Shown here one piece after another: positions 1 through 14,000 of a DNA stretch of 64,000 nucleotides. The notes beneath the pieces were generated by a model that saw only the letters and a program-made list of their open reading frames with translations, was not told the origin of the DNA and did not search any database. The DNA is taken from NCBI GenBank assembly GCA_009617715.1, contig VTFK01000153.1, positions 496,001 to 560,000 on the forward strand. The letters are read 5' to 3'. This DNA comes from Plectrocnemia conspersa (lineage: Eukaryota; Arthropoda; Insecta; Trichoptera; Polycentropodidae). A program made the position numbers and the translations under genes. The first letter of the stretch is position 1; each line of letters starts with the position of its first letter.

Positions 1-2640
1 TAGAAGTTTTCTGCTTTTTTTTTCGTTGGAAAATGTTACTTTGTGCCCATAATAATTGTTTCATTAATTTTTAATATCAGAGTGTTTTAAAATTTGTATT
101 TTACATGAAAAACTCAAGATCAACTCAACCTATTTCGATACGTCTTGTTTTAAATATATCAGTTAGTATAATATAAAATTTATTGTGTTCATAAAGCACG
201 TCTGGTGACGTAGTACAGTGCATAACCAACAACATCCAATTTCTTATAACATATTTATGAAAATATGAACAATAGTGCATTGTGAGTAATAATTATCGTT
301 ACCACAACAAATGGTTTTGTAAAATCCTATGACAATCTATGATAATGGTTGGTAAAAATATGACAATTGTTAAAATCCAGAATAAAAAATGTGTAATATA
401 TAGTATTATAAAGCCAAGATCTTGCTAGTCATACGATTTATAAAACTACAATATATCAAGTTACTTATAGTTTCATATAAAAAAATTATAAAATATATAT
501 CAGGAATGTCATTTTATATACTTTTCAGAAAATTATTGCACACTATCGGTCATAAGCTATTTATCGTTTTGATTATATCTTCACCTGTATTCAATTTAAT
601 AAAAAATGTTTTTTTTTTTTAATTTAAGTTTTAGCAATATTTACATTATATTCTGAGAGTGCAAGTTACTTTTCAGGACTTATTTATTTTATTTTGGTCT
701 AGTTTTTTTCTTTACTAGTATTGCAAAGAAATAATCAAACGCCATAAATCACGTAACCAGATACTGACATTTGATTGTTAATTTTGTGAGTTTGATATAT
801 CTTTTGCTAAGATAATAAATACGAAATACAATAAATTCATTCTGTTTTAGTTTGGACGGACAGTTTCAATATGGCCGTACAATTTGCGCAATAAATAGAT
901 GTTATGACATAAACAAGTGCTATGTCGTAATAATTTCCATGTCGTCTCGAAGATCGAGTCGAACTAGATTACTTAATATAAACTTGCCTTGTCTATAACA
1001 CATCTGTATATAAAGACATATTCAAAACTAGTATTTTTAAGCTTATCAATTATATTAATTTTATACTTCATAGACCAATAGGCGACTAATACTAGAAAAA
1101 CATAGTGGTTCGAATACTTGAGTTTTTCAATTTCTATTGTGTCTGGATGATCGAAGCTAGTAATTAAAATTTTGATCAATCATAACATATTAGGTTTTCC
1201 TAGATTTTCGTAATCTCACGGGTGAATATCGTAATAAATAATTAAAATAAAAACGTGAAATAATAATTTATAATTATTAAAATAGACTGATTTACAGACT
1301 TTGATTTCAGTCTGGTGACTCACTACTTATGTAGTAGTCGTAGTTTGTGTTTATCCCGTTGTAACGCATTAGGCTAACTTACAAATATATGTCAAATTCT
1401 ACATATTTTGCCCTTCTTAATTTGCATCATGTATTATTCATTATTCAAATATTTCCACGTTTACTAGTTTTAGGATTGTACAATTTTTGACCAAAATTAA
1501 TAAAGCGGTATAGGAAAAACTATTTTGTTCCCGATGGTTTATTTTACATTAAGCAATACATCTGCCCACCATGAAATATGCACATGGATTACCGTTCTAG
1601 TAATAGGAATATGTTATTGCTTGATCCAAAAATATTTTGATCGACTTAAAAACATATTCGTTATGAAGAAAATATAAAATATGTTCATTTTGCTCCTAGT
1701 CAATGGAAAATAAATCTCACATTTATTTCCGAGTTAACAGTCATACTATCTTCAGAATCCTATTAGCTAATGCGAGGCTTTACTATATAGGATAATTCGT
1801 CATATAGCTTATTTGCAGGGAAGATGGTTGAAATTATTATTCAGCTGCTTTTAAAGTGCATGAAAGTGTCGGTAATTTTCAATGTAGTGAGTAAACAGAT
1901 ATGTATGTATTTATTCACGTGCCAAGATACCGCTTAATCTAGTCATTCCCTTACTTAACATATAAAAGCGCGATGGAATAGATAAAATCTATACATCGTT
2001 GAAATGGGTGCCGAATAAATTCGAGTAAGATTATCGTTCTGTTGTTAAAAATATTTCGATTATACTGCGACTCAGTGGAATATATCAATGAAAAAAATAT
2101 AAGCTCCCACGATTAAAAGTCTAATTTTATGAAAAATATCTCTATTTTTATTACATAAACTATTTTGGATCGACAACTTAAGATTAAACGCCGATAATCT
2201 CTATAAAGATAATTTGTTTTAAATTATTATTGTGCAACAATTTTGAGTCACGTCCACATACACTCCTGGATAGACCAGAAGGGTTGACGTGAAATGGGGA
2301 GCAGCTGCTATATCGGTCTTCTTTTCAACTTGGTTTCGAGTTTGGATGAACTCACGTGTGTATTAAGTTAGGTAGCTCAGGTGGAAGTTATTGATGTATT
2401 GGCGGAAGCGAGTTCCGAATGGAAGTGTCGCTTGCTCGCTTTCGCCGCAACAGTCAACTACGAATTTGTCATTATTCCTGTTTTCTTACTAGATATTTTT
2501 CTGTTGCGTTACCGATTGACAATCTGACAATCGAGCAGCTTGTAGTTTCGAATCCCAATGTGCACTTCTTATGTCAATACAATATATTTTTTAGGCGTGC
2601 GAAGATAATCTTCGATCGATACGCGTAACATGCACAATAT
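1..2640. other. Non-coding flank, no gene recognised
   Basis: AT-rich sequence with only short, unrecognisable open frames. A slightly more GC-balanced patch at about 2,270-2,460 has no recognisable protein match. Near 1,355-1,375 the motif GTTGTAACGCATTAGGCTAA occurs; related motifs lie near 12,470 and 62,965, so part of this stretch probably belongs to a dispersed repeat. Confidence 0.6.
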
Positions 2641-2960
2641 AAGGTGATCAGATTTTGAAAAAATATCGAACGAGAACATTAAAAATCAAAAGGTTTGAGG
2701 AGAATAAAGGAGGACAGGTTGCTGCAGGAGCTAAAAAAATGTCATTTCGGAATTTTAATTTTTTTGTTCGAAGACCATCATGGAAATTTTTGTTTAAGAA
2801 GGACAACTGTGGGAGCTAAATAAAAAATCATTTCGGAAATTTTTGTTCCTTTTGGGATATTGATGGGACTAGTCACTTTCTTAGTCAGTATTTGTAAAAT
2901 AATGACAAATAAGGACAACATTTTTGAAAACAATCTTCCTCAAAGAAGGACGTCTAGTGA
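2641..2960 (+). repeat. Dispersed repeat, 'GGAAATTTTTGTT' family, copy 1
   Basis: The stretch repeats diverged units of the form 'catttcGGAAATTTTTGTTc..gaccatc', separated by 'gcaggagctaaa'. The same phrasing occurs at about 25,085-25,420 and, inverted, at about 30,905-31,000. This is a degenerate repeat without coding potential; its family is unknown. Confidence 0.5.
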
Positions 2961-5900
2961 ACATACACAATAGCATTTGTCAGAGAAAGATCTCACAACT
3001 TAAAAATTAACAGTATTGATTTATTGCGCTTTTAACGCGTATACCAAGTTTTTGTTTCACGGGTAAAATAGATCTGTTTTGTAGGCGCTGATGGATTCCA
3101 CAGCTACTTTAAAAAATAGTTTCTCTAACAGTATAAACTTATCCTTGCGATTATCCTGCATCAATATTAACTGCCACCCCTCAGATTACACAGGGTTTTA
3201 AATTTATATGTCCACAACTACCTAAATTAAAAATACTTATATGCAAGTATGAGCTTCTTTATTATTTATATGAGCTTTAAGTTGCAGTTAAGTATCTGCC
3301 AGCATCACCAATCTTTTGTTTTAGCTCAGATAGACAAATCTATACAGCAGAGGAAAAACTTTTATTTTAACGTAAAATATAAAACTGTATAATTTTAAAT
3401 GATAACTAAACAAAGCATTGCAATTAAAAACGTATATGTACTATTTTAAAAGCCTGTTTCTTAATTGGTTCATCCGCATACATAAATACATATATTAAGT
3501 GTGTTTTATATTTGTAACGAACTAAAAATAAAAAATAAAAGTAAAAATCGACTATTTCGATCATTATATAATAAATAAACAATAAAAAACCGGTCACACC
3601 TGATATTTATTCTAGGAGTTCCTGAGAACCGGTACTAGGTCGCGAATCATTGTTTGTTTACAAACACTGGTTGACTATATTGAGTTGTTATGTAGAAAAC
3701 ATCAATATGATATTTTATTAATCAATATTTTTTTAATGCTGCGGAAACACAGGGACTATAAATGTAACTATTTCATGAGTAATAACGCAAAAAGTAAATT
3801 TATTTGACAGTCCTCCTCGGAATGTTATTATAACGACATATGGTAAAAGATAGCTTATCAGGAGATTTGTGCGAAAATGCAATAAACTTTATAAATACAT
3901 GTATACACTCATTGTGTTCGGTGGGTTTTCAAGTATTGATATATATAAATCCGCTCCTGTACGGTGGATTTTCCATCAAAACACATTTGAGGCTGAAACC
4001 ATTATACATGTTGTTATCATTTATTTTGCACACTTCTCTAATGATTTCTTGAACTTTTATCTGATGAAACAAATATTATAGACTCTGAACCAGGACGTGT
4101 TTGTTTTATGCACTCTTAAAAGTGCACGGGCAGCTCTAAGTAATATACTGATACAAGACGTGTTTTGTCTATGCAGTTATATTGTTATCTAAGGTCACAC
4201 TTGCTTCCTAGATATTAATATCAATACATTACATTCGAATGCGCTTCTGTGTTTTTTTGCTTTATTGAGCAAACATGTTTTTTGCGAATAGTTATTTTTA
4301 ATATGAAAAATATAAACATGTGTTGCTTATCTTATGCGCATTAATAAAATACAATACTTCTACATATATTTGATATGCAATAGGTAAAAAACATGCACAA
4401 TAAATTGTGACGTATAGTATCAATATCGACACTTTACTTACCTTTCTGTGAGCAAGCTTCAAGCCCTGCCGCCAAATAATATTATTTGTTCGGTTGAATG
4501 TTGTATTGGCTTTCTCGATCCAGAATTTTATATTTAATGTGTGGTTACTATTCTAAATAGATGAATATGGCAAGTCGAGTCATCTGCTTTGTGTGTATTA
4601 ACATCAGCGTCCCAATTTGCTTACTATTATCTCTAAGCAAAATATTTTATCATCTTATTTTAAAAAGACTACTCTTCACAATTAAAGTAAAGGGTTTCGA
4701 AATTTTAATTCAATCTTATCCCTGTTGCGAAGTTGCCCGAAGTTAGGCGAGGACGAGAGTGTAGTAGGTAACTTCATGCTACTTCAGTGTGTGAATGTGT
4801 ATTTTTCAATGAAGTTATATTTTCACTAGTATAAATATAATTTCACCAACTGTTTCAGTGAAATCATATTCAAATACGTTCTATCGGTAATTATTTGTAC
4901 GACTTCAGATACAAACATAAGTTATCTAAACCCATCTTAAGAGACACACCGTCTGAGAAGTTTAATGATCTGCATCCATGTGATTACTGCTGTGACACCT
5001 GAAAGTCCACGAAGAAAATCGCGCAGTGGTCGCTCGCCGTTAGTTTCGTCCGGCGTTCGTTTTTTTAGAACTTTTCTACAATATATGTAAATTATTAGAG
5101 TATTTCGAAATATGTATTTGGACGATTTGCTGTTTACTTTGATTCTCGCTTTCTATATTCGGAAACCCTTATTATTTTATTCCTGTAGATTTAACAATTG
5201 AAAACTTTACTAAACTAATTTTGACAAAACTAATATAGTAAGCAATCGTGATATAAACCAGGGGTAGGTAATAATACTTAATTTCATGAAGCAGTGACCA
5301 GACTTTGATTAATTAATTTGTTTTATTTATCTGGGTCTTAAATAACTTTTCTTGGATACCTCTATACATTTAAAATAAACTTTAGAATATTTTTTTTATT
5401 ACGATTATGTTAAATTTATATGTTTTTAAAATATAATAAATGTCTTATAAATACAATACATGCTTATAATTCTATACATTTCTGTATATAATTTAGCATT
5501 GCGTAGGAGCAAATATAGGAGAAATTTCATAAAATATAATTTAAATTAATAAACATAATTAAGAGTAATCGTAATTGAGGCAGGAAATTGAAAAGGGTTG
5601 TTACTCGAATGCTTTGGAATATGATTTTTCTTAGAAAACGATTTAGTTGTATTGATTTCCGGTTGTCTTCTACACTGGATTTATAAATAGGGTTTGTGGG
5701 AGGGGCAATTTCTTAAAAGTAAACGGTTTTTAATTCAGAGACATCTCTTGAAAGAAAATTTCAATTATTTTTATTATGGATTATATATTTTTTATTTAGC
5801 AATTAGATAATGTTTCTTCGTCGACCGGATTTTTAACTTAATTAATATTTAATAATTTTATTTAAATAGCGCAAATAATTTCAAGATTCAATTTTACTAC

Positions 5901-6607
5901 TGAACCTAGGACTTCGTATGTATTATTTAATAAGCCGAAGTTTCTATATTTTCCTTCATTACTTTTTGTTCATATATTCTCATTTAGGTTAAGAAAGTGT
6001 AGGCGTAGGGTATATTAGGCCGTTAATTTATTATACAAATAAATATATATTGTAATCAATGAATTCAGGACTATAATTTAAGCGACAAAATTTGTCGTTT
6101 TCTTAAAAAAAAAAATCGTAGTGCGATTTTTTTATGGTTTACTGAATTATTTCCATTAGTAGAAAACTTATTTGATAGTGCAGCATATTTTTTTTTATAA
6201 AAAAAGTTAAAAAAATATTCTACAGTGATTATTGCGCAAATGTTAATATTTTTATATAAAAAATAATGTCTATATATGTATAATGTCTATAAATCAATAT
6301 GGTTTTAATTTAAAAATATCATATTTTAAAAATATTTTACAATTAGTATAATTTTACATTTCCTAATATTACACAATTGTTTACTTATAAATAAAGCAAA
6401 ATATAAAGCAATTCACCTATATTCACACCACGCAACGATCACCTATATTCACAATTTTCATGTGCGCAATTTTTGTTTGCACAATAATCCGGTCACTGCA
6501 AAATTTTCCTAAAACTGCATGATAATATCGAAGATGATACAACTTAATAGTTTTATTTTCACAATAAATAAGAGTCAGGTATACTACAAGGTAACTGGAT
6601 TTATTAT
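2961..6607. other. Non-coding stretch, possible distal promoter of the synthetase gene
   Basis: No supportable coding exon was found. A GC-richer island at about 5,020-5,062 (gcgcagtggtcgctcgccg and following bases) stands out from its surroundings and could be a promoter or non-coding first exon for the synthetase, whose coding exon 1 is preceded by a splice acceptor at 7,982-7,983. That is inference from composition and position only. Confidence 0.3.
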
Positions 6608-6615
6608 CACTTTAC

Positions 6616-7185
6616 TAGGGATTCCAATCCCGGGATCCCGGACGATTTTCAATACCCGATGAGTCCCGGGATTATAAAACATAATCCCGAATTTTTCGGA
6701 TTGGTTGATTTATCATGCACAATCGAATTATTATTGACAACATCGTTATATTTCGTGTACAAACTTGCGCGAGTTGCACGTGTCATCTGTGAATCTTTGA
6801 GGCTGTGATTCTGAACGTGCTTTTTTCAAAGGCTGCTTAGGAACCAAAATCAGATCAAGGCTAAATGATAAAACACTTGAATGACTTCGTGATTCAAAAC
6901 AATGTTTTCAATTAATTGTGTCTATGAATAGTTTACATACATTGTCAAAAGTTCATTTTTTCTTCTCAAATAAATATATAAGACCTTCCCTTTTTTTTTT
7001 TTTATTATATTATTTTCTATTTTAAGTCCAAGACTAAAATTATGCGTACTTTATACATTGTACGTTATAAAAAACAGATGTAAAAAATATATTGTATTAT
7101 TCATTTTAAATTATTTTTATCGATAAAATAACATGAAAATTATCGGGACTGGTCCGGGATCCCGGATCGACTAAAATACCGAAAA
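6616..7185 (+). mobile_element. hAT-type non-autonomous element, copy 1, right end lost
   Basis: It begins TAGGGATTCCAATCCCGGGA and is closely related to the intact copies at 12,513-13,150 and 32,447-33,099. The internal part shares the same AT-rich body and the 'ggtcccgggatcccgg' phrase near the right end. The terminal 40-odd bases of the right inverted repeat are missing: the sequence stops after 'aataccgaaa'. Flanks are CACTTTAC (6,608-6,615) and AACTTTAC (7,186-7,193), an 8-bp duplication with one mismatch, as expected for hAT insertion. Confidence 0.8.
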
Positions 7186-7193
7186 AACTTTAC

Positions 7194-7983
7194 TGATAAA
7201 TAGAAAAAAATCTAATACATCTCAAATTAAGATGAAAGTGATGTATTTAATATTCACCATTGAGTCTTCCTATCACAGTCGTCATATCACAGGTAAATAT
7301 TTTTATAGCAATTAGCTGATTGCTTGGATAATAATACAAATAACTTCTTATTTTAGTATGGTACAAAAGTTATATGATATTTAATTTTTAAGTACAATAT
7401 AATTAATTGAGAACCGTTTTATTTATATTATTAACAATTAAATAAATGTAGATTTATTCTTATAAAAACATTTAAGTAATTATTTTTCGTTAATATAACA
7501 AAATGTTGTTTTAAATACGAAAGTCTTTGATATAAATTATAAAATAAAATATTGTATAAACCCAAGAAGAAAATAATCACTTAATTTTTTTTTATCAGCT
7601 TTGACCTCAGTCTGATTTTTAAGCTCGACGATGTTGTAATTAATAGAAATGAAATCTTTGTTCATTTCAAGGTTCATAAATTATACATCCTCTTAGCTAC
7701 GGGTACCGAAAGTCATTACTTATCGTCTAGACAATTATATAAAAAAATATCTTTTCATTATTATTATTTCACTTTTATCGAAAATTCCTATGTTTTTTTT
7801 TATCTTGTGTCCATTCTCCATTTTTTATTCCATCACCTCTCGTTCCAAAACATGACACAGGCGTCGTAAGATTAGTTTTATTAAGTCATTGATCTGAGCT
7901 CACTGTAGTAACTGCGTTAAGTGGTTGTATTATATTTATGTTATGTATACATTGCATCTAATATGTATGTTTGTTATTTTGCA
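7194..7983. other. 5' flank / intron of the acyl-CoA synthetase gene
   Basis: AT-rich, no coding signal. It ends in a splice-acceptor-like 'tattttgcag' at 7,974-7,983 followed by 28 bases of probable 5' UTR before the synthetase ATG, so at least one non-coding exon should lie upstream. Confidence 0.5.
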
Positions 7984-8011
7984 GTTTATTGCATATACAC
8001 AATAGAACACC

Positions 8012-11000
8012 ATGGAAGACGTCAAATTAACAAACGGCTATCACAATGGCCATGCAGATATAATGTCTTATAAAAACGATATGAACAAAACGAAAATCAA
8101 CAACATTCATTATATGAACGGAACTGACTCTAAGGAAAAATCTGATGACGGAAAGGAAGAATTTTTGAACGGTATGTAATTTATTTGTGTGTATTGTTTG
8201 AGTTTATTATTGCGACATTGTTCGGTACACAGGACCGGATCAGATAATTCCGACTGATGAATACACTTCGACTCTTCCGAACGGACGCGTCAAGTTGAGA
8301 CTGTCGGACAAAGGGATCAATGCTGAACCGCCAATTTCAGTTCCCAGTATGCTCGAAAGAACGGTGGCCAGATTGCCGGACACAATAGCTCTGGCTTCGA
8401 AAACCCCCGAAGGTGTATGGGTCAAGACTACTTATAGGTGATTATTTTTTAATAAGAATAGGTTTTGCTATGTTGTACTGTAAACATACATTCATTATAT
8501 TATGCTTATTTAGGGAGTACCAGCAGATGGTGCTCACTTGTGCAAAGGCATTTCTAAAACTTGGACTCGAAAGGCATCACTCTGTGGCTATACTCGGATT
8601 TAACTCACCGGAGTGGTTCATAGCAGATTTGGCTGCTATTCACGCTGGGTGAGTTCTAAAAAAATGTTATTAATGTTTTTTAAGTAATAGATTACTTTAG
8701 TGATGTGATGATCCAAATCCCTCAGTACCTACTGTTTGGAGCATATATTGTTTTTTTTGATTGGAGAAAAAATAGAAAATTATTATATATAAGTTTTGAG
8801 AGCTCCTAATATTCTTCTTTGATAATATTTTTCTATAATATATATATTCCTAATACTCTTATAAATAAGGCATTGTTTAATTAATTAGCAGCTGATTTTT
8901 TGTAAACATTTCACATTGCTAGTGTCCCATTTGGGGTTTTTTAGTAAAACAAATAGAAAGAATAACTAAGAATTATAGTATAGACATGTTATCCTTAAAT
9001 ATATACATAAATATATGTACAAGAATAAGTTATGTAAATGAAAATTTTTAATTTTAAAAGCGGTCCACAACATAATCTCCATTGAATTTAAACCTTCAGC
9101 ATTTACAAATAAAATGGATTCCTCTAAAAAAAGTATTTTGGTAGGTGCACCAGATGTGAAAGTCACTCAATGTACAGGTCCTTTATTACTATAATAGACT
9201 CGGGAATGCTTGTTTTGAATGCCAACTTTCTACTCTGCTCATACGTTTGCTGGAGTGACGGTCTTACATCATTGAACTGAACCATTATTCACCTGTGAAT
9301 TTCGATAGTTTTGTGCGTTCATCTCCAGTGGTGCCATTTCTATATTGCTATTATAACTATAACATAAAGTTGCAGTTAGCATTATGCTACCAAATACACC
9401 CATACCTCGCTTTGCGGCCTAGATACGTTCCACGAAACCGAATCAATTATTCTAATACAAATTCATACAAATTCAATGGGATCGGTTCCAAATTTGTTAA
9501 ATATGTAACATGGTTTATCATTTAAAATGCATTTTATCTTTTTATTTCATTTAAATCAAAAATACATACATAACAAGTACATACATTTGTACATAAAATA
9601 ATAACAGACTCCAAAAACCAACAATAATCCATAAACAAAAATTAAACAACTTCATGTTACATAAAATATGTGTATGAATACATACATCATTTTTTTTAAA
9701 ATGGCTTTAATCTGAAGACGATGAAGAAATGGTAACCTGTAGATCACTGTCGTTCTCATTTTTCGCTGGTAAGGATGGGCCTGGCTAAAAAAAATTGTCC
9801 AACATTGTTTGTCTTACCTTTTTGTCTCTTTCGTTCTTCAGTGATTAATAACAGCTAATGGCTGAGTTAATTCCTCGAGAAACTTTAGCGCTACGTTCGA
9901 CATCACGGTCGTTATCAAGGAAGATGTTTATTCCTGTTCGAAATAGGAAAAAGCTTTTGACAATTTTTTTGATGTTAGCTGTTTGAATACAACAGACTCT
10001 GTCTCTTCATCATATGCCGGTTCTGCTTGCAACTGAATGAGTTCCTTGTATGAAAGGGGTTCCCTATCAGCTTCAAGTAGATCAAGCACATCACGTTCGT
10101 TCAAACCTTCAAAGCCGAGATCATGTGCTAGATCCAAAATGTTTTGCCTAATTTCAGGAAGGCAATTAACTTCTGCATCAGTACTTTTTACACATTCTGG
10201 CCATATCTTTTTCCAAACATGGTTCATTGTTGTTAATTTTAATTCCTTCCATGATTTCTGATGGTGTCAACAGCATCCTTGATGTTATAGTTTTTCCAAA
10301 ATGTTTTAATTGAAGATTTACCATCGGTTTCCCTTATAATGGCTCTCTGATCCATTGGTTAGATCAGAGCTGTTGTATTTTTCGGAAGGTACTCAATCAT
10401 GACATCTTCAGATAGTTCGGATAAATTAGTAGGATGCCCTGGTGCATTATCCAAAATTATCAAAGCCTTGTTGCTTAAGTTATTGTCTCGCAAATATTTT
10501 TTCACTTCTGTGCAAAAGTGATTTTTGAACCAATCCTCTAAAGTAGCTTTAGTCATCCAAGCTTTCTTGTTGACGGGCAATTGATTTTTATTTAGTCCTT
10601 TAAGAGGCCTTGGATTTTCGGACAAATATATTAAAAGTGGTTTTAGCTTAAAATCACCCGCGGCATTTGCACCAAGTAGCAAAGTTAATCGTTCTTTAGA
10701 CACCTTATAACCAGGCGCAGATTTTTTTTTTCGGTTTTTGAAATGTACGTGCAATCAGGTATTCGCTTCCAATAGAGCCCTGTTTCGTCTACGTTAAGCA
10801 CTTGTTCAGGTTTATGACCACCTCTTTCAATAATTCCCTTTAAAATGTTGGGATATTCCTTAGATGCGGCCTCATCGGCGCTAGCTGCTTCACCTTTCAT
10901 TTTAAAATTATGCAAATTAAATCTATTTTTAAATTAAAAAAAAAATCGACATCGAAAAAATGCTTTTTTGCCGTTATAGCGAAACATTTTAGGCCGTAAA

Positions 11001-14000
11001 TCGAAAACGTGCCTTAATTGAAGAGGGCCGGTATAGCGAAAGGCCGTATAAAGAGCGGCCGTATAGCGAGGTATGGGTGTACACGATACTCTTAGTCATT
11101 AGGGACGATTCTTCTAACTTACAGTATAATGCTACTTTATTCAGAAAACCTATCAACATTTTTATTTATTTACTTGACCCGCTATAAATAATAATATAAT
11201 TTTCTTATAATGGGAAATGATGATTACAATTTAAAAAACATCTACAAGCACTGTAACAACAAAATGAAAAGTTTAGTTAAATTAACAAATACAACCTTTC
11301 AATGGTGTCAATCCAAATGGATTGTTTTGGACAAACATGTCCATAACAATTCAATCACAATCAAACATTAGTGATAAAACAAGTATAATTATATATATTT
11401 TTTTCTGGCAAAATAATGAAAAAATCTATCACTTACAGTTTCACTATTTTGTCAGAGTCAAAGTTGAAGGAAGGCATTTTTGTTAGACCTCACATCGAAC
11501 AACTCACTAAGGATGAAAATTTAAAAAAAATGAAAAAAAATGAGAAGGAGGCGTGGATAGCATTTAAATTTGTAACCAACTTTCTTAGAAATAAAAAAAG
11601 GCAAACAATAAGTATATTGTTGTAGATATATTAAAAAATTCAAGATCTTGAGATGTAACATGAGTTTATAAGTACATTTCCTCCATTCATATCTGGACTA
11701 TTTTCCTGAAAATTTAGGTGAAAGATTTTAGCAGGACATAAAAGAATAGAAATAAAATAGAATAAGTTGCTATAAGGAGTTGTATTTTTTTGTATCTATT
11801 GGAAACTTTCTTAATGATTTTAGTTTTCATAATTGCGTATTTCTGGTATATATTGAGTGTTAACATTTAAACACAAATATCTCAAAATTGCATTTTGTGT
11901 CATTTTTTTTATCTTTTATTATCTTTTAGTGAAATAACCTTACATAACAGAAAAAAAGTGAATGTCATTTTCAGAATCAGTATTAAAAATTGCATAAAAA
12001 TCAGAACAAAACTAAAACAATTTTCAAAAAGTAGTTTTTCGCAAGCCGGTGTAATCTTAGTAGAATTTAAAACGGTAGTCAATATGTTAAGTGTCGATTT
12101 ACACAAGATAAAAATTAATATTAGAATGAGAAGTTAAACCTTATTAAAAATAAAGTTATTTAATTAATAACACAGTATCCTTTGAGATAGTAACCATCTT
12201 CTCTCAGTGCTGCTTCCACTGCTGAATTGATTTTAAAAAGGCATATGCTTTATCACATTGGCATTGATTTCTATGTCCTGAAATCTTGTTCCTTTGAGTG
12301 GTTTATTTTAAGTAAATTGAATTAAAAATATAACTACGACATTACATAGTAGATAGCCTACCATCTGAAAAAGGTGACTTTTAATAATTTTCATTTTTTT
12401 AGTAGTGGTAGATTAAGAAGAAAAATGTAAATGGCCTGTATTTTTTTAATCTTCGCTTCTAACCTAATAGGCGTAAGCCCAATGCGTTACAACAAGGTAA
12501 ATCTATACCAACTAGGGATTCCAATCCCGGGATCCCGAACGATTTTCAATACCCAATGAGTCCCGGGATTATAAAACATAATCCCGATTTTTTTGGATTG
12601 ATTGATTTATTAAGCACAATCGAATTATTATTTACAAAATCGTTATATTTCGTATACAAACTTGCGCGAGTTGCACGTGTCATCTGTGAATCTTTGAGGC
12701 TGTGAGTCTGAACGTGCTTTTTCAGCAGCAGGCTGCTTAGGAACCAAAATCAGATCAAGGCTAAATGATGAAATGCTTGATGCTTTGGTGTTACTTTGTG
12801 AGTTTTTTTCAAAAAAATTATTTTCATTAATTGTGTCTATGAATGTACATATGTACATACATTGTCAAAAGTTCATTTTTTATTTTCTCAAATAAATAAA
12901 TAAGACCTTATTTTTTTATTTTTATTACATTATTTTCTATTTTAAATCCAAGACTAAAATTATACGTACTTTATACATTGTACGTTATAAAAAACGGATG
13001 TAAAAATATATTGTATTATTCATTTTAAATTATTTTTATCGATAAAATAACATGAAAATTATCCCGGGACTGGTCCCGGGATCCCGGGATCGACTAATTG
13101 CAATACCGAAATCCCGGGATCAAAATTTTGGCCCGGGATTGGAATCCCTAATACCAACTGATTAAGTCAATCAGACATAATGAAAACCTACAAGAAAGTG
13201 TTAGCCACCAGACTTTTCTGTCTGGGAATCGATGACATCTATGTAAATAATTATAAATTATTATTTGTATTTTAATTTACAATCAAAAGATGTCACTTTG
13301 CAGCTATGACTGGTTTTTGTTAACAGCGTATTTTTTATAAAAAATAAAATTTGAGACCGCTGTCATGGCTTGAACTCGAGACCTTTGTGTTACGAGTCTA
13401 GATCTTTCATACTATGCCATTCCGACTTTATGACCAATATGTACCTAGAAAACAATACAAGAACCTTCATGTAAAATGTTGTATTTTATTTGTAGTGGAA
13501 TCGCAGTCGGAATATATACAACAAACACTGCGGAAGCATGTCATTATGTACTCGAAAACAGTCAAGCCAACATTGTCGTCGTAGAAGATGACAAGCAAAT
13601 GAACAAGATTCGGGCCGTGTGGTCAAGACTTCCGAATCTCAAGGCGGCAATACAATGGGAAGGACAACCTAAAGATCCTCTGGATAATATGTATTCGGTA
13701 ATTATTATAACTATGATAAATGACATACATAGTTTAATAAAACCGTTGAATATATGTATTTTGTAGTGGAAGCAAGTTATGGACATGGGAAGGTCGGAAT
13801 CTGATATAAAATTGAAGGAAGCTCTGAAGAGAATAGCTATAAATGAATGTTGCACTTTAGTTTACACAGTGAGTATTAAGTGTTATTAGTAATGTACTTA
13901 TATTATAATGTTATAATTGTTTATAATTTACAATTTTAGTCAGGAACAGTCGGACAACCAAAAGGCACTATGCTAACTCACGACAATCTAGTTTGGGAAG

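Noticed and set aside
8240..8425. Minus-strand frame over synthetase exon 2
   Set aside because: Antisense shadow of a clearly conserved coding exon.
13345..13425. A tRNA gene on the minus strand
   Set aside because: B-box and A-box-like motifs exist, but acceptor and anticodon stems do not pair; treated as a SINE head.
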